From positions 36,001-100,000 of the forward strand of contig JADJSS010000015.1 of assembly GCA_016711605.1 (NCBI GenBank): 64,000 bases of DNA. The letters are read 5' to 3'. Shown piece after piece: positions 39,300 through 48,445 of the stretch. A program made the translations under genes and the position numbers. The notes beneath the pieces are model-generated. The model saw only the letters and a list, made by a program, of their open reading frames with translations, ran no database searches and was not told the DNA's origin. Each line of letters starts with the position of its first letter. Position 1 is the stretch's first letter. This DNA is from Saprospirales bacterium. Its GTDB lineage: Bacteria > Bacteroidota > Bacteroidia > Chitinophagales > JADIYW01.

Positions 39300-40314
39300 T
39301 TTTAAAATCAAAAATTTTCTTTCTAAAAGTGATGAAAAAATCAATGAACAATAATAATAAAGCAAATCCTAAAAAATATTGAAACTGTTCTACAAAATCG
39401 GTAAATACTTTGTCATTAATCGTTTTAGTTTCCATTTTAGCAATATCTTTCGATAAAAAATCTGCAACAGTTTTGCTGTTATCTAAAATATAATAGTTGC
39501 CTTCACCAGCTTTTGCTAATGCTTGCAACATGTTCTCATTTAATTTTGAAATAATTGGTTCACCGTTTTCGTCTTTTTTATCACCAGTTTTATTTCCATT
39601 TTCATCGTATTCTGGAATGGTGCCACCTTGTTTGCTGCCAACACCAATGGTAAATATTTTGGTGCCATCTGCAGCAATTGATTCTGCTTTGTCAATTGCA
39701 TTTTCTTCATGGTCTTCACCATCTGTGATTACAATAATTGCTTTATATTTTTTATCGGTTGCTTTAAAGGCATTTTCAGAAGTTTGCAATGCATCTGTAA
39801 TGATAGTGCCTTGTGTTGGAACTGAGTTGGTGTTTATGGTTTTTAAATATAACATCAACGATGAATAATCAACCGTTAATGGCATTTGCATGTAGGCACT
39901 ACCAGCAAAAATAACTAAACCAACTCTATCACCATCTAATTTTTTAAGTAATGTTTGAATTAATAATTTTGATTTTTCTAAACGCGAAGGAACCACATCT
40001 TGCGACAACATACTTTTGGAAACATCTAATGCAATCATGACGTCAATACCTTTGCGTTGGATTTTTTCCATTTTGGTTCCCATTTGTGGTTGCGCAAATC
40101 CAATAATTAAAAAGAATAAAATCAGGTTGAATAAGATAAATTTTGCGATAGATTTTTTTTCGTTTCTGTCAGGCATCAATCGATTAATTAAATCTATATT
40201 TCCAATTTTTTCGAGACGATTTTTAGTTTGTCGTACCACATAAAAATACAATGCAGTTGAAATTGGAATCAATAACAACAGTAGTAAATATTCTTTATGT
40301 TCAAATCTAATCAT
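39289..40314 (-). CDS. batB: BatB, von Willebrand factor A domain membrane protein
   Basis: A 341-residue protein with N-terminal membrane helices (LLLLLIPISTALYFYVV and ILFNLILFFLIIGFAQ), a vWA domain with an intact MIDAS (ALDVSKSMLSQDVVPSRLEKSK ... VITDGEDHEE), and a C-terminal helix (FLGFALLLLFIDFFI). BatA and BatB are paralogous vWA proteins of the aerotolerance complex, thought to bind metal through the DxSxS motif. It lies 51 bp after batA, with the palindrome copy 2 in that gap, and overlaps batC. Confidence 0.93.
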   Translation of the reverse strand: MIRFEHKEYLLLLLLIPISTALYFYVVRQTKNRLEKIGNIDLINRLMPDRNEKKSIAKFILFNLILFFLIIGFAQPQMGTKMEKIQRKGIDVMIALDVSKSMLSQDVVPSRLEKSKLLIQTLLKKLDGDRVGLVIFAGSAYMQMPLTVDYSSLMLYLKTINTNSVPTQGTIITDALQTSENAFKATDKKYKAIIVITDGEDHEENAIDKAESIAADGTKIFTIGVGSKQGGTIPEYDENGNKTGDKKDENGEPIISKLNENMLQALAKAGEGNYYILDNSKTVADFLSKDIAKMETKTINDKVFTDFVEQFQYFLGFALLLLFIDFFITFRKKIFDFKNAK

Positions 40315-40329
40315 GTATAAATTCTTATT

Positions 40330-40362
40330 AACTTTTCTAAAGTTTAGAACTTTAAAAAAGTT
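40330..40362. repeat. AACTTTTC palindrome family, copy 2
   Basis: 33 bases with 15-bp arms, one mismatch, around TAG. It lies inside the Bat operon between batA and batB, so any hairpin would form within the polycistronic transcript. Confidence 0.75.
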
Positions 40363-40365
40363 AGT

Positions 40366-41371
40366 TTAACTCAAAATTGTTTTTAAATAGGTTCTACTCA
40401 AAATAAATTCAGCTAATAAACATAGCAATGCTAACAATGCAAATACATGAAAGTGTTCGCTTTTGCGATGAAAATTGCTAATTTTTATTTTTGATTTTTC
40501 TAATTTATCAATTGTCTGATATACGCTTTTTAATGATGTATTGCTGGTTGCTCTGAAATAATTTCCACCAGTTTCGCTAGCAATTTTTCGCAATAATGGT
40601 TCATCAATTTGCACTGGAAAATTTTGATAAAATGTATTTCCATTCTGATCTTTTACTGGATAAGGTGCTGTTCCATTTTTTCCAACGCCAATAGTATATA
40701 CACGAATGCCAAATTTTTTCGCAATTTCAATAGCTGTATATGGATCAATATAACCTGCATTGTTAACACCATCTGTCATTAAAATAATCACTTTTGATTT
40801 GGATTTACTTTCTTTCAGTCGCGCCACTGCTGTTGCCAAACCCATACCAATGGCAGTTCCATCTTCAACCATTCCACTATGAATGTCTTTAAATAAATTC
40901 AGCAACACAGCATGGTCAATTGTAATCGGACATTGCGTAAAACTTTCACCAGAAAAAATAACCAATCCAATTCTATCATTTTTCTTTCTTTAATAAAATT
41001 CATCGCCACTTTTTTGCAGCTTCCAATCTGTCTGGTGTAAAATCGCGCGCCAGCATCGAACCAGAAATATCTAATGATAAAACAATATCGATTCCTTGTG
41101 TTGAGATTTCTTTTTCTGATAAAGCACTTTGCGGACGTGCTAATGCAATCACTATAAAAACAAAAGATAAGATTTTTAAGAATGGTAATGCTTGTAATAA
41201 TTTTACTTTAAACGAAGTTGGTTGCGATAAGACACCACCGTGTTGTGGAATATTGAAAGTTGGAAAAAAGGTATTTCGTTTATAATAAATCCAATACAAC
41301 AAAAATGGCAACGCCAACAATAACCAGAAGTATTGTGGATTTGCAAATGTGTATGGAAATAGGTTATTCAT
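40366..41371 (-). CDS. batA: BatA, von Willebrand factor A domain protein, two frameshifts
   Basis: Paralogue of BatB with the same layout: N-terminal helices, MIDAS motif SLDISGSMLARDFTPDRLEAAKK, then ILMTDGVNNAGYIDP and a C-terminal helix (VFALLALLCLLAEFIL). The frame is broken twice within about 35 bp, at the T6 run 41010-41015 and the T5 run 40979-40983 (plus strand). One added base in each restores KKVAMNFIKERKNDRIGLVIFSGESF, giving about 335 residues, the normal length. The fact that two missing bases in neighbouring homopolymers repair a conserved vWA core makes sequencing error the best explanation. Confidence 0.9.
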
Positions 41372-41466
41372 TTGTTATTGGTTATAAGTTATTAGTTATT
41401 CGTTGTTGGTATTGAAGTTATAGTCGATGCATTTCTTATTGCCTATAACTTCGTAACTAATAACTT

Positions 41467-42453
41467 TTAACTATTTTCATTTTTCTTTTCTTCTTCTACT
41501 TGTTTTGTTTTCGAAATAAAATTTTTCACAATTTTCATAGAGTTTTCGTTTTCAATAAAATCTGGTTGAGCTTTTGCGAATTTTACAAAATCACTTAATG
41601 TTAGTACTTCGTTTAATTCTTTTTTGAATGCTTGTTTTACAATTCCTTTGTGCATAGATTCCATCAATTCTTCGGTTGTTTTTTCCATTGCAGGAACTTT
41701 GTAGCGTAACTCAATATAAGTTCTGGCAACATCGGTTAGTCGTGAATAATATTCTTTTATATTTTGTTGCCAAACCTTTTCTTTTTCTAATTTTTCTAAC
41801 TCTTTGAAAGCCCAAACATGTGGTGCTAATAAATATTTTTCGTCAATTGGAACTGGTTTTTTCTTTCTTTTGATGATAAACCAAACTAATAAACCAACTA
41901 ATATTGCAAATGCGACAAACCCAATAGCGAATGGTAAAATTTCTTTAAATGTATATGGAATTTTCAATGGTTCTTTAATTGGAATAATATCTTTTGAAGT
42001 GTCAATTTTTACACCAGCAACATGCACCAAAATTGCTTCAGACGTAATAGAATCAAGTGTTCCGTTGTTGTTTACTAAAAACTGAAACTGTGGCAGCATG
42101 ATTTGTCCAGTATCAAATACAATTAAATTTACGAGTTGATGATATTGATTTTCACCACCTTTTTTTACCGTATCAATTGGTGTGAAATTGGCAACTTCAA
42201 TAGTTTCAGAAATGGAATCTTTTAAATTTGGAAACGCAACTTTATTTTTAGATGATGCACTAACGAATAAATCAACTGGAATCCAGTCGCCAATTAAGTA
42301 TTCTTTTTCTTTAACGGTTGCAGTTGCAGTTTGTGCGAATGAATTTAAGGTTGTGAATAAAAAATATGAAATAATAAAGCAATGAAATAATTTAGTAATT
42401 CGGTTAAAATACCGACAAGCAAATTTTATTATTTTATTTAATTTAAAATCCAT
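41467..42453 (-). CDS. Bat-operon membrane protein, DUF4381-like
   Basis: A 328-residue protein: signal peptide ending NSFAQ, a ~140-residue periplasmic beta domain (YLIGDWIPVDLFVSAS resembles the start of BatD-type domains), one membrane helix (ILPFAIGFVAFAILVGLLVW, about residues 175-195), then a cytosolic helical domain (HVWAFKELEKLEKEKVW, YYSRLTDVARTYIELRY, TTEELMESM). This matches the DUF4381-like protein that sits between DUF58 and batA in Bacteroidota Bat operons. Exact role is unknown; a scaffold of the Bat complex is inference. Confidence 0.82.
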   Translation of the reverse strand: MDFKLNKIIKFACRYFNRITKLFHCFIISYFLFTTLNSFAQTATATVKEKEYLIGDWIPVDLFVSASSKNKVAFPNLKDSISETIEVANFTPIDTVKKGGENQYHQLVNLIVFDTGQIMLPQFQFLVNNNGTLDSITSEAILVHVAGVKIDTSKDIIPIKEPLKIPYTFKEILPFAIGFVAFAILVGLLVWFIIKRKKKPVPIDEKYLLAPHVWAFKELEKLEKEKVWQQNIKEYYSRLTDVARTYIELRYKVPAMEKTTEELMESMHKGIVKQAFKKELNEVLTLSDFVKFAKAQPDFIENENSMKIVKNFISKTKQVEEEKKNENS

Positions 42454-42489
42454 TATTATATTACTTCATTACTAAATTATTCAATTGTT

Positions 42490-43356
42490 TTAACTTCGTT
42501 TTTTAAAGAAATTCATCAATACATGTACATACGATTGACTGGTATTTATTTTCAGTTTATCTGCACCAGCTTTTAAAAAACTGTTGTCGTAATTTTTATC
42601 ATAAAACCTTGCACGTTCTTTATAAATTCTTTGCGTTTCGGTATCGTTCGTGTCAATCCATTTAGTTTCGTTGGTTTCTACATCTTGCACTTGCAGTAAA
42701 CCAATATTTGGTAATTCATTATCTAATTGGTCATGAATTTTTACGCCAATTACGTCGTGTTTTTTAGCGATATGGCGCAACTCATTTTCATAATTTTCAT
42801 CAATAAAATCAGATAAGACAAAAGCAATGCTTTTGCGTTTCACCATGTTGTTGAAATTTTCTAATGCTAAAGAAATATCTGTTTTATTGCTCTTTGGCTC
42901 AAAATTTATTATCTCACGAATAATGCGTAAAACATGCGATTTTCCTTTTTTTGGCGGAATAAATAATTCAATAGCATCACTAAAAAACAGCACGCCAACT
43001 TTATCGTTGTTTTGAATGGCAGAAAACGCCAAAACACCAGCAATTTCTGAGATAATTTCGTTTTTCAGTTGTGTTTGTGTGCCAATAAAAGAAGATTTAC
43101 TTACATCAATCAACAACATGATAGTGAGTTCGCGTTCTTCTTCAAATATTTTTACATGTGGTGTTTTGAAACGTGCTGTAACATTCCAATCAATATTACG
43201 AACATCATCACCGTATTGATATTCACGCACTTCAGAAAACGACATTCCACGACCTTTGAAAGCAGAATGATACTCACCAGAAAAAATGTGGTTCGTCAAG
43301 CCCTTGGTCTTGATTTCTATTTTTCTGACTTTTTTGAGTAATTCTGAAACTTCCAT
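42490..43356 (-). CDS. DUF58 domain protein of the MoxR/Bat operon
   Basis: A 288-residue cytoplasmic protein with the DUF58 signature GRGMSFSEVREYQYGDDVRNIDWNVTAR split across residues ~35-60, followed by a vWA-like region (LLIDVSKSSFIG, SIAFVLSDFIDENYE). DUF58 proteins accompany MoxR AAA+ ATPases and are thought to be their partners or clients. The sequence before the start codon is one arm of the inverted repeat that frames the four-helix-bundle gene, so its translation signals were rebuilt by that insertion. Confidence 0.92.
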   Translation of the reverse strand: MEVSELLKKVRKIEIKTKGLTNHIFSGEYHSAFKGRGMSFSEVREYQYGDDVRNIDWNVTARFKTPHVKIFEEERELTIMLLIDVSKSSFIGTQTQLKNEIISEIAGVLAFSAIQNNDKVGVLFFSDAIELFIPPKKGKSHVLRIIREIINFEPKSNKTDISLALENFNNMVKRKSIAFVLSDFIDENYENELRHIAKKHDVIGVKIHDQLDNELPNIGLLQVQDVETNETKWIDTNDTETQRIYKERARFYDKNYDNSFLKAGADKLKINTSQSYVHVLMNFFKKRS

Positions 43357-43360
43357 AATA

Positions 43361-43802
43361 GTGAAGGTGATAGTGAAGGTGAAAGTGTTATTTTTCTTTC
43401 GCTTTTTTTTCTAAAGTGATAATTGTTTTGGTTAACATTGCTATAATTTCTTCTAATAATTTTATTCTTTCGTTTATTATATTTTCATCTAATAAAAATT
43501 TTGATTTTTTAAACCAACCTTTAGATTCGGTTGCTGAGCCTCTTGAAATCTTTAGATAATGAGGATATTCTCTTTTTGAACCTCTTCCATAACCTTCCTC
43601 AATATTTGCTGAGATAGAACCAACAGAACGAATGAGTTGTTTGCAAATTTCTTTTCCTCTAAAATCAATTTTCATAATTTCAGTATCGCTCCAAGTTAAA
43701 TCCCAAATTTGATTTGATTTTGTATATGCTGAAAAATCTTCTAACATTGATATTGGTTTTAATTCCATTTAATAATTCACTTTCACCTTCACTCTCACTT
43801 TC
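43361..43802. mobile_element. candidate inverted-repeat-framed cassette carrying a four-helix-bundle gene
   Basis: The arms lie at about 43364-43392 and 43771-43799. They share a perfect 16-bp core, AGTGAAGGTGAAAGTG (left 43372-43387, right as reverse complement), and continue outward with two mismatches over 24 bp and inward with TTATT on both sides. The left arm also holds a shifted second copy of GTGAAGGTGA. Between them is one gene only (43388-43768). The unit splits moxR from the DUF58 gene, which normally adjoin. On the operon mRNA the arms could pair into a long stem enclosing the gene, the same topology as 23S rRNA intervening sequences. Mobility is inference. Confidence 0.5.
43388..43768 (-). 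CDS. four-helix-bundle protein, 23S rRNA intervening-sequence (IVP/TIGR02436) family
   Basis: A 126-residue helical protein with the family core LIRSVGSISANIEEGYGRGSKREYPHYLKISRGSATES. The family includes proteins encoded in 23S rRNA intervening sequences and the Avd accessory protein of diversity-generating retroelements; many stand-alone members in Bacteroidota have no known role. The basic surface suggests nucleic-acid binding. There is no reverse transcriptase nearby, so a DGR is unlikely. The gene is tightly framed by inverted repeats and fits exactly into the moxR-DUF58 junction (33 bp and 31 bp from its neighbours), as a passenger in the Bat operon. Confidence 0.9.
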   Translation of the reverse strand: MELKPISMLEDFSAYTKSNQIWDLTWSDTEIMKIDFRGKEICKQLIRSVGSISANIEEGYGRGSKREYPHYLKISRGSATESKGWFKKSKFLLDENIINERIKLLEEIIAMLTKTIITLEKKAKEK

Positions 43803-44794
43803 TAAGGAACTTCAACGCGATTCAAAATTGTATCAATAATATTTTCTTGTGTGATGTTTTCAGCTTCGGCTTCGTAAGTGATACCGATTCGATGACGCAA
43901 GACGTCATGTGCAACTGCGCGCACGTCTTCAGGTATAACATAACCGCGACGTTTAATAAACGCGTATGCTTTGGATGCCATCGCCAATGAAATGCTGGCA
44001 CGTGGCGAACCACCATAACTTATTAGGTGTTTAAGATTATCAATTTTATATTTTACTGGTTCGCGCGTTGCGAAAACAATATCTAGAATATATTTTTCAA
44101 TCTTTTCATCCATATACACTTCACGAACTGTATCACGTGCTTGCAAAATAGTTTGAGCAGAAATGACTGGTTTGATATTTGGATTATGACCAGAAACATT
44201 TTGTCGCATAATAGTGCGTTCGTCTTCAAATTCTGGATAACTAATTTTTACTTTCAACATAAAACGATCCACTTGTGCTTCTGGTAAATTATAGGTTCCT
44301 TCTTGCTCAATTGGATTCATGGTTGCCATTACTAAAAATGGCTCTTCTAATTTATAAGTCGAATCACCTAAAGTGATATGTCTTTCCTGCATAGCTTGTA
44401 ACAAAGCACTTTGCACTTTTGCTGGTGCACGATTGATTTCATCAGCCAACACAAAATTGGAAAAAATAGGTCCTTTTTTTACTTCAAAGTTACCTTTTGC
44501 CTGATTGTAAATCATAGTTCCTAAAATATCAGCAGGCAACAAATCTGGTGTAAATTGTACACGTGAGAATTTAGTATCTATTGCATCAGAAAGAGATTTG
44601 ATGGCTAATGTTTTTGCCAAACCAGGAACACCTTCTAATAAAATATGACCTTGAGAAAGCAATGCAATCATCAATCGTTCAATCATGTATTTTTGTCCAA
44701 CAATGGATTTGGAAATTTCCAAGTTGAGCAAATCCAGAAATGCGCTATTTTGTTGAATTTTTTCATTGAGTGCTTTAATGTCGATAGATTCCAT
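43802..44794 (-). CDS. moxR: MoxR-family AAA+ ATPase
   Basis: A 330-residue ATPase: Walker A LLEGVPGLAKT, Walker B VLADEINRAPAKVQSALLQAMQERH, sensor 1 VMATMNPIEQEGTY, and sensor 2 SPRASISLAMASKA. MoxR proteins act as chaperones that mature vWA-domain proteins, here BatA and BatB. It is the first gene of the Bat operon. The 198-bp region upstream is followed by a strong terminator that belongs to the next gene. Confidence 0.95.
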   Translation of the reverse strand: MESIDIKALNEKIQQNSAFLDLLNLEISKSIVGQKYMIERLMIALLSQGHILLEGVPGLAKTLAIKSLSDAIDTKFSRVQFTPDLLPADILGTMIYNQAKGNFEVKKGPIFSNFVLADEINRAPAKVQSALLQAMQERHITLGDSTYKLEEPFLVMATMNPIEQEGTYNLPEAQVDRFMLKVKISYPEFEDERTIMRQNVSGHNPNIKPVISAQTILQARDTVREVYMDEKIEKYILDIVFATREPVKYKIDNLKHLISYGGSPRASISLAMASKAYAFIKRRGYVIPEDVRAVAHDVLRHRIGITYEAEAENITQENIIDTILNRVEVP

Positions 44795-44942
44795 AATTTA
44801 TTAAATTTCGATTGACGTAAATAAGGTTTATTTTGAGTGTTGCAAAAATAGAACCAAGCTACGCTTAATGCAAATCTTATATTGTTAAAAAATGTTAGAG
44901 TTTGATTTATTTAAGTGATATTTTACAATGCTGATTTTAATA

Positions 44943-44973
44943 AAAAAAACCATCCGAAATGGATGGTTTTTTT
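44943..44973 (-). terminator. intrinsic terminator of the DUF3078 gene
   Basis: Perfect 13-bp stem (seven A, CCATCC / GGATGG, seven T) with a five-base loop, 20 bp after the DUF3078 stop on the minus strand. Its symmetry allows function on both strands. It separates that gene from the Bat operon. Confidence 0.88.
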
Positions 44974-44992
44974 GAGTATGTTATCTAGAAAA

Positions 44993-46043
44993 TTAAAATG
45001 CTTTTGGTTTTTCACCTTTTGGTTTTGAGTAGTTCACGTTGTAACCAACATTTATTCCAATAATATCACGGAATTGAACTTGTTGTTTTTTGTTGTTTAC
45101 ATCACCTTTTACTGGTGTTAATACATCATTGTCCCAAACTAAATGTGTAAATACACTAGCCGATATATATTTATTTACGTTGAAACCAATAGTTGTTTGC
45201 CAATCTACATCTATATTTTTACCATAGTTAGCTTTCGTTTCTCTAAATGCTGCACCTAAATTTGGATCAACCTGACCTTTTAGATAATTTTTGTAAGCTC
45301 TAAAGATAGATGAGATGGTTACTTTATCTTTCCAAAAACTTTGTTTGTAGGTAGCAATTAATACTGCACCAAATTCAGATTTTGTATGATTTGGACCAAC
45401 ACCATAAGCATTTAAACCAGCTAATCTATTGTCGCCAACAAAAGTAACTTTTGCAGCTAAAGGTGAGAAGAATAAAGAGAATTTATCGTTCGGAACATAA
45501 TCTAAACCAATTGCACCTTCAAATACTAAAGGTGAGCCAGCTCTTGAAATGATAGAATCTTTAACACCTAGAGAATTTGCTGTATAAGTATTTGAAAATT
45601 GAGATCTTAAACTTCCATAAGCTGCAATGTATAACGGTTTGTAAACTTTGTAGCCATATTTTGCAAAAATTTCCCAGTTATCAGCACTTTTAGTTGGTGT
45701 ATATTTTTTTGCTTGTAGGATATTTATCTCTTAAAAAATTAATACCATATTCCGCTGTAAAACGTGAAGAAAATAAATGTTTGTTTTTTTTGTAATCTGC
45801 ATAAAAATTACCTCTGAAGTTTAAGCCAATTGTATTGGTTCCACCTGGAGCCCAATTTACAAAGGCAGCTTGGTTTACAGTCATTAATAAACCACCACCA
45901 AATTTCCAACCTTGGAATGTGTCTTCTAATTTTTTCTTGTCATCTGCAGACATTGCTTGCCCAGGAATTTGTTTTTCGATTTGCGCATACGTTTTTCCTA
46001 ACAAGCTCATTAGTAACGCAGCTACCAGCATCATTTTTTTCAT
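44993..46043 (-). CDS. DUF3078 outer-membrane protein, one frameshift
   Basis: Signal peptide (ending KTYAQ), then a beta-barrel-type sequence with the DUF3078 pattern WKFGGGLLMTVNQAAFVNWAPGGTN near residue 50. The frame is lost in the T7 run at 45704-45710 (plus strand); removing one base joins RDKYPTSKK to YTPTKSADNWEIFAKYGYKVYKP and carries on to KGEKPKAF and TAA at 44993, giving about 349 residues. DUF3078 proteins are common in Bacteroidota, probably surface barrels of unknown function. Single-gene unit with its own terminator; an ACAGATAT/ATATCTGT inverted repeat lies upstream at 46092-46119. Confidence 0.83.
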
Positions 46044-46238
46044 AAAATCTGTTTTTTTTTAATAAAATAAGTGTCTTTGTTTGTAATTACTTACAGATAT
46101 GTAATTTATATAATATCTGTGTTGTGCGTATTGACGTGCAAAAGTACAAGGTGGTTGTTTGTAGAATTTAAAATTAATGTTATGAAATAGTTGTTGTAGC
46201 AACTAATTCTTAATAATCATTATAAACAAGTAGAAGAA

Positions 46239-48398
46239 TCATAATTTTTGTATTAAATACTCGTACATTTTTTTATAAAGATCGTATCTATCTTGCCTGT
46301 TTCCTATGCCATGTGCCTTATCTGGATAGATGTATAATTGATAATTCTTATGTGCATCATTCAATGCATTTATTAGTAAAAGTGTATTTTGGAAATGTAC
46401 ATTATCATCTGTCATACCATGTGCTAAAAACAAATTTCCTTTTAATTCTTTTGCTTTGGAATTTGGATTAAAAAGATAACCAGTTGGATTTTCTTCTGGC
46501 GTATGCATATATCTTTCTGTGTAAATATTGTCATACATTTTCCAGTCAGTAACTGGTGCAATTGCCAAAGCTGATTTAAAAACAGTATTGCCTTCAAATA
46601 AACAGTTTGCTGCTAAAAAACCACCATAGCTCCAACCGAAAATACCAATTCTGCTGCTGTCGATAGTTGGTAGTTTCCCAAAATATTTAGCCGCGGCAAT
46701 TTGGTCATCTGTTTCTTTTTTTCCTAAATTTAAAAAAACAGATTTTTTAAAATTCGCACCTTTTCCACTAGAACCATGATTGTCAACACAAGCAACAGCA
46801 TATCCATTTTCTGCCAAAAAATTAAAGAATAAATCTCTTTGTAGTTGCCATTTATTTTCTACTTCAACATGATTTGGACCACCATACACAAACAACAATA
46901 ATGGATGTTTTTTGGTGCTTTCATTACTTTTAGGTTGAATAAGAAATGCATTTAATGAATCATTGTTAATCCAAATTTTTAAAAATTTTTTCTGAGGAAT
47001 TGTTGTTAATGAATCTTGTAAACTTTGATTATTTTCAATAATAGTTATAGTTAAGTTTTTTGTTTGAACCAAGCTGATTTTTGGAGAAATTTGAGCAGCA
47101 GAAAATAGATATATGAAATAAGAAAAATCAGATGAAAAAACTGCATCATTTATTCCGTTTTGAGAGCTCAGTTTTGTCTTTTCTAAGGTTTGATAATTTA
47201 TAGAAAAAAGTTGAGTTTCTATTTCATTTCCTTCATTACTTTTGTAAAATATTTTTTTTGCTTGCTCGTCAATACCATATATTTCTATTACTTCGAATTT
47301 TCCACTTGTAATTTGTACTATTAATTTTCCATTTTCATCATAATGGTATAAATGATTAAATCCATCTTTTTCTGAAGTTATAAAAAAAGAATTGTCTGAT
47401 AAGAAATTTATTGAATTTGGAATTTCAACATAACTATTATTTGATTCGAAATATAGTTGTCTCGTTAGTTTTGTTTTTACATTATAGCTAATTAATCGCA
47501 ACGAATCTTGGTGTCGATTTAACAACATGTAGACAACTTCATCGCCAGTTGCATTCCAGTAAATTCTTGGTACATATTCGTAATGGAAAGGAATTTTTAT
47601 AGTTTGATTTTTCTTCTTTTTTACATCATATATGCACAAAGAAATCTTTGAGTTTTCCTCACCAACTTTTGGATATTTATACGAAAAAATAGTTGGATAA
47701 GTTAAATCATAATAATATGGAATTTGGTATTCTTTTACATTTGTTTCATCAAATTTTAAATACGCGATTTTTGTGCTTTGTGCATTCCATTCATATAAAC
47801 GAGTTGCTTCAAATTCTTCTTCATAAACCCAATCGCTTTTGCCATTAATAATAGAGTTCCATTTTCCATCAAAAGTTACTTGAATTTCTTCGCCAGAAAG
47901 TAAATCTTTATAAAAAAGATTATTAGATTTTATAAATGCAATTTTTTTGTCATCAGGTGAAAACTGAGGAAGCTGTTGTTTCTCTGTGCTTAAAGCTTTA
48001 ATACCGTTTTTGTTGTCGAATAGATAATAACTGCAAGTTTTTGTACGTCTATATAAATATTCAGTTTCGCTCTCTAATAAAAAATAAGTATCGTTGTTTG
48101 AAATGGAAAAATGGTGCCAATTAGGTTTCCATAAGCTATTCTTTGTTTTGTAATCAGTTAATTTTATAGTTTCCTTTTTATTTGCAAAGACATCAAAAAA
48201 TGCTAAATTTTTTCCAGATTTAGTTTCCTCAAATTTAGCGTACAACGGTTTTTTGTGTAAAAATTGTATGTCATCTGCTTCAATTGGTGCATATTTTTGC
48301 TTTAAAAAAATGTTTTCAAGTGTTAATTGACAAAAACCTAATTTATAAGTAAATAAAATAAGCAAAAATGCCATTACCTTTATATAGAATTTGTACAT
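46239..48398 (-). CDS. S9 family dipeptidyl peptidase IV-like serine protease
   Basis: A 719-residue exported peptidase with a signal segment (FLLILFTYKLGFCQ), an eight-bladed-propeller N-terminal domain holding the substrate-anchoring glutamates in DWVYEEEFEATRLYEWN, and a C-terminal alpha/beta hydrolase with nucleophile FGWSYGGFLAANC, acid in HGMTDDNVHFQ, and His in YPDKAHGIG. It removes N-terminal X-Pro dipeptides from peptides in the periplasm, helping peptide nutrition. The 5' end overlaps slightly a longer version of the divergent gene; I use a later start for that gene. Confidence 0.93.
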   Translation of the reverse strand: MYKFYIKVMAFLLILFTYKLGFCQLTLENIFLKQKYAPIEADDIQFLHKKPLYAKFEETKSGKNLAFFDVFANKKETIKLTDYKTKNSLWKPNWHHFSISNNDTYFLLESETEYLYRRTKTCSYYLFDNKNGIKALSTEKQQLPQFSPDDKKIAFIKSNNLFYKDLLSGEEIQVTFDGKWNSIINGKSDWVYEEEFEATRLYEWNAQSTKIAYLKFDETNVKEYQIPYYYDLTYPTIFSYKYPKVGEENSKISLCIYDVKKKKNQTIKIPFHYEYVPRIYWNATGDEVVYMLLNRHQDSLRLISYNVKTKLTRQLYFESNNSYVEIPNSINFLSDNSFFITSEKDGFNHLYHYDENGKLIVQITSGKFEVIEIYGIDEQAKKIFYKSNEGNEIETQLFSINYQTLEKTKLSSQNGINDAVFSSDFSYFIYLFSAAQISPKISLVQTKNLTITIIENNQSLQDSLTTIPQKKFLKIWINNDSLNAFLIQPKSNESTKKHPLLLFVYGGPNHVEVENKWQLQRDLFFNFLAENGYAVACVDNHGSSGKGANFKKSVFLNLGKKETDDQIAAAKYFGKLPTIDSSRIGIFGWSYGGFLAANCLFEGNTVFKSALAIAPVTDWKMYDNIYTERYMHTPEENPTGYLFNPNSKAKELKGNLFLAHGMTDDNVHFQNTLLLINALNDAHKNYQLYIYPDKAHGIGNRQDRYDLYKKMYEYLIQKL

Positions 48399-48445
48399 GC
48401 AACAAAAATACGTTGAAAGAAATGAATTTTATAAAAATTTACACC

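Noticed and set aside
43388..43768. Diversity-generating retroelement based on the Avd-like four-helix protein
   Set aside because: No reverse transcriptase, template repeat or variable repeat is seen in the surrounding sequence.
48368..48445. Longer N terminus of the exported protein at 48446
   Set aside because: It would overlap the divergent peptidase gene and place extra residues before an otherwise ideal signal peptide.
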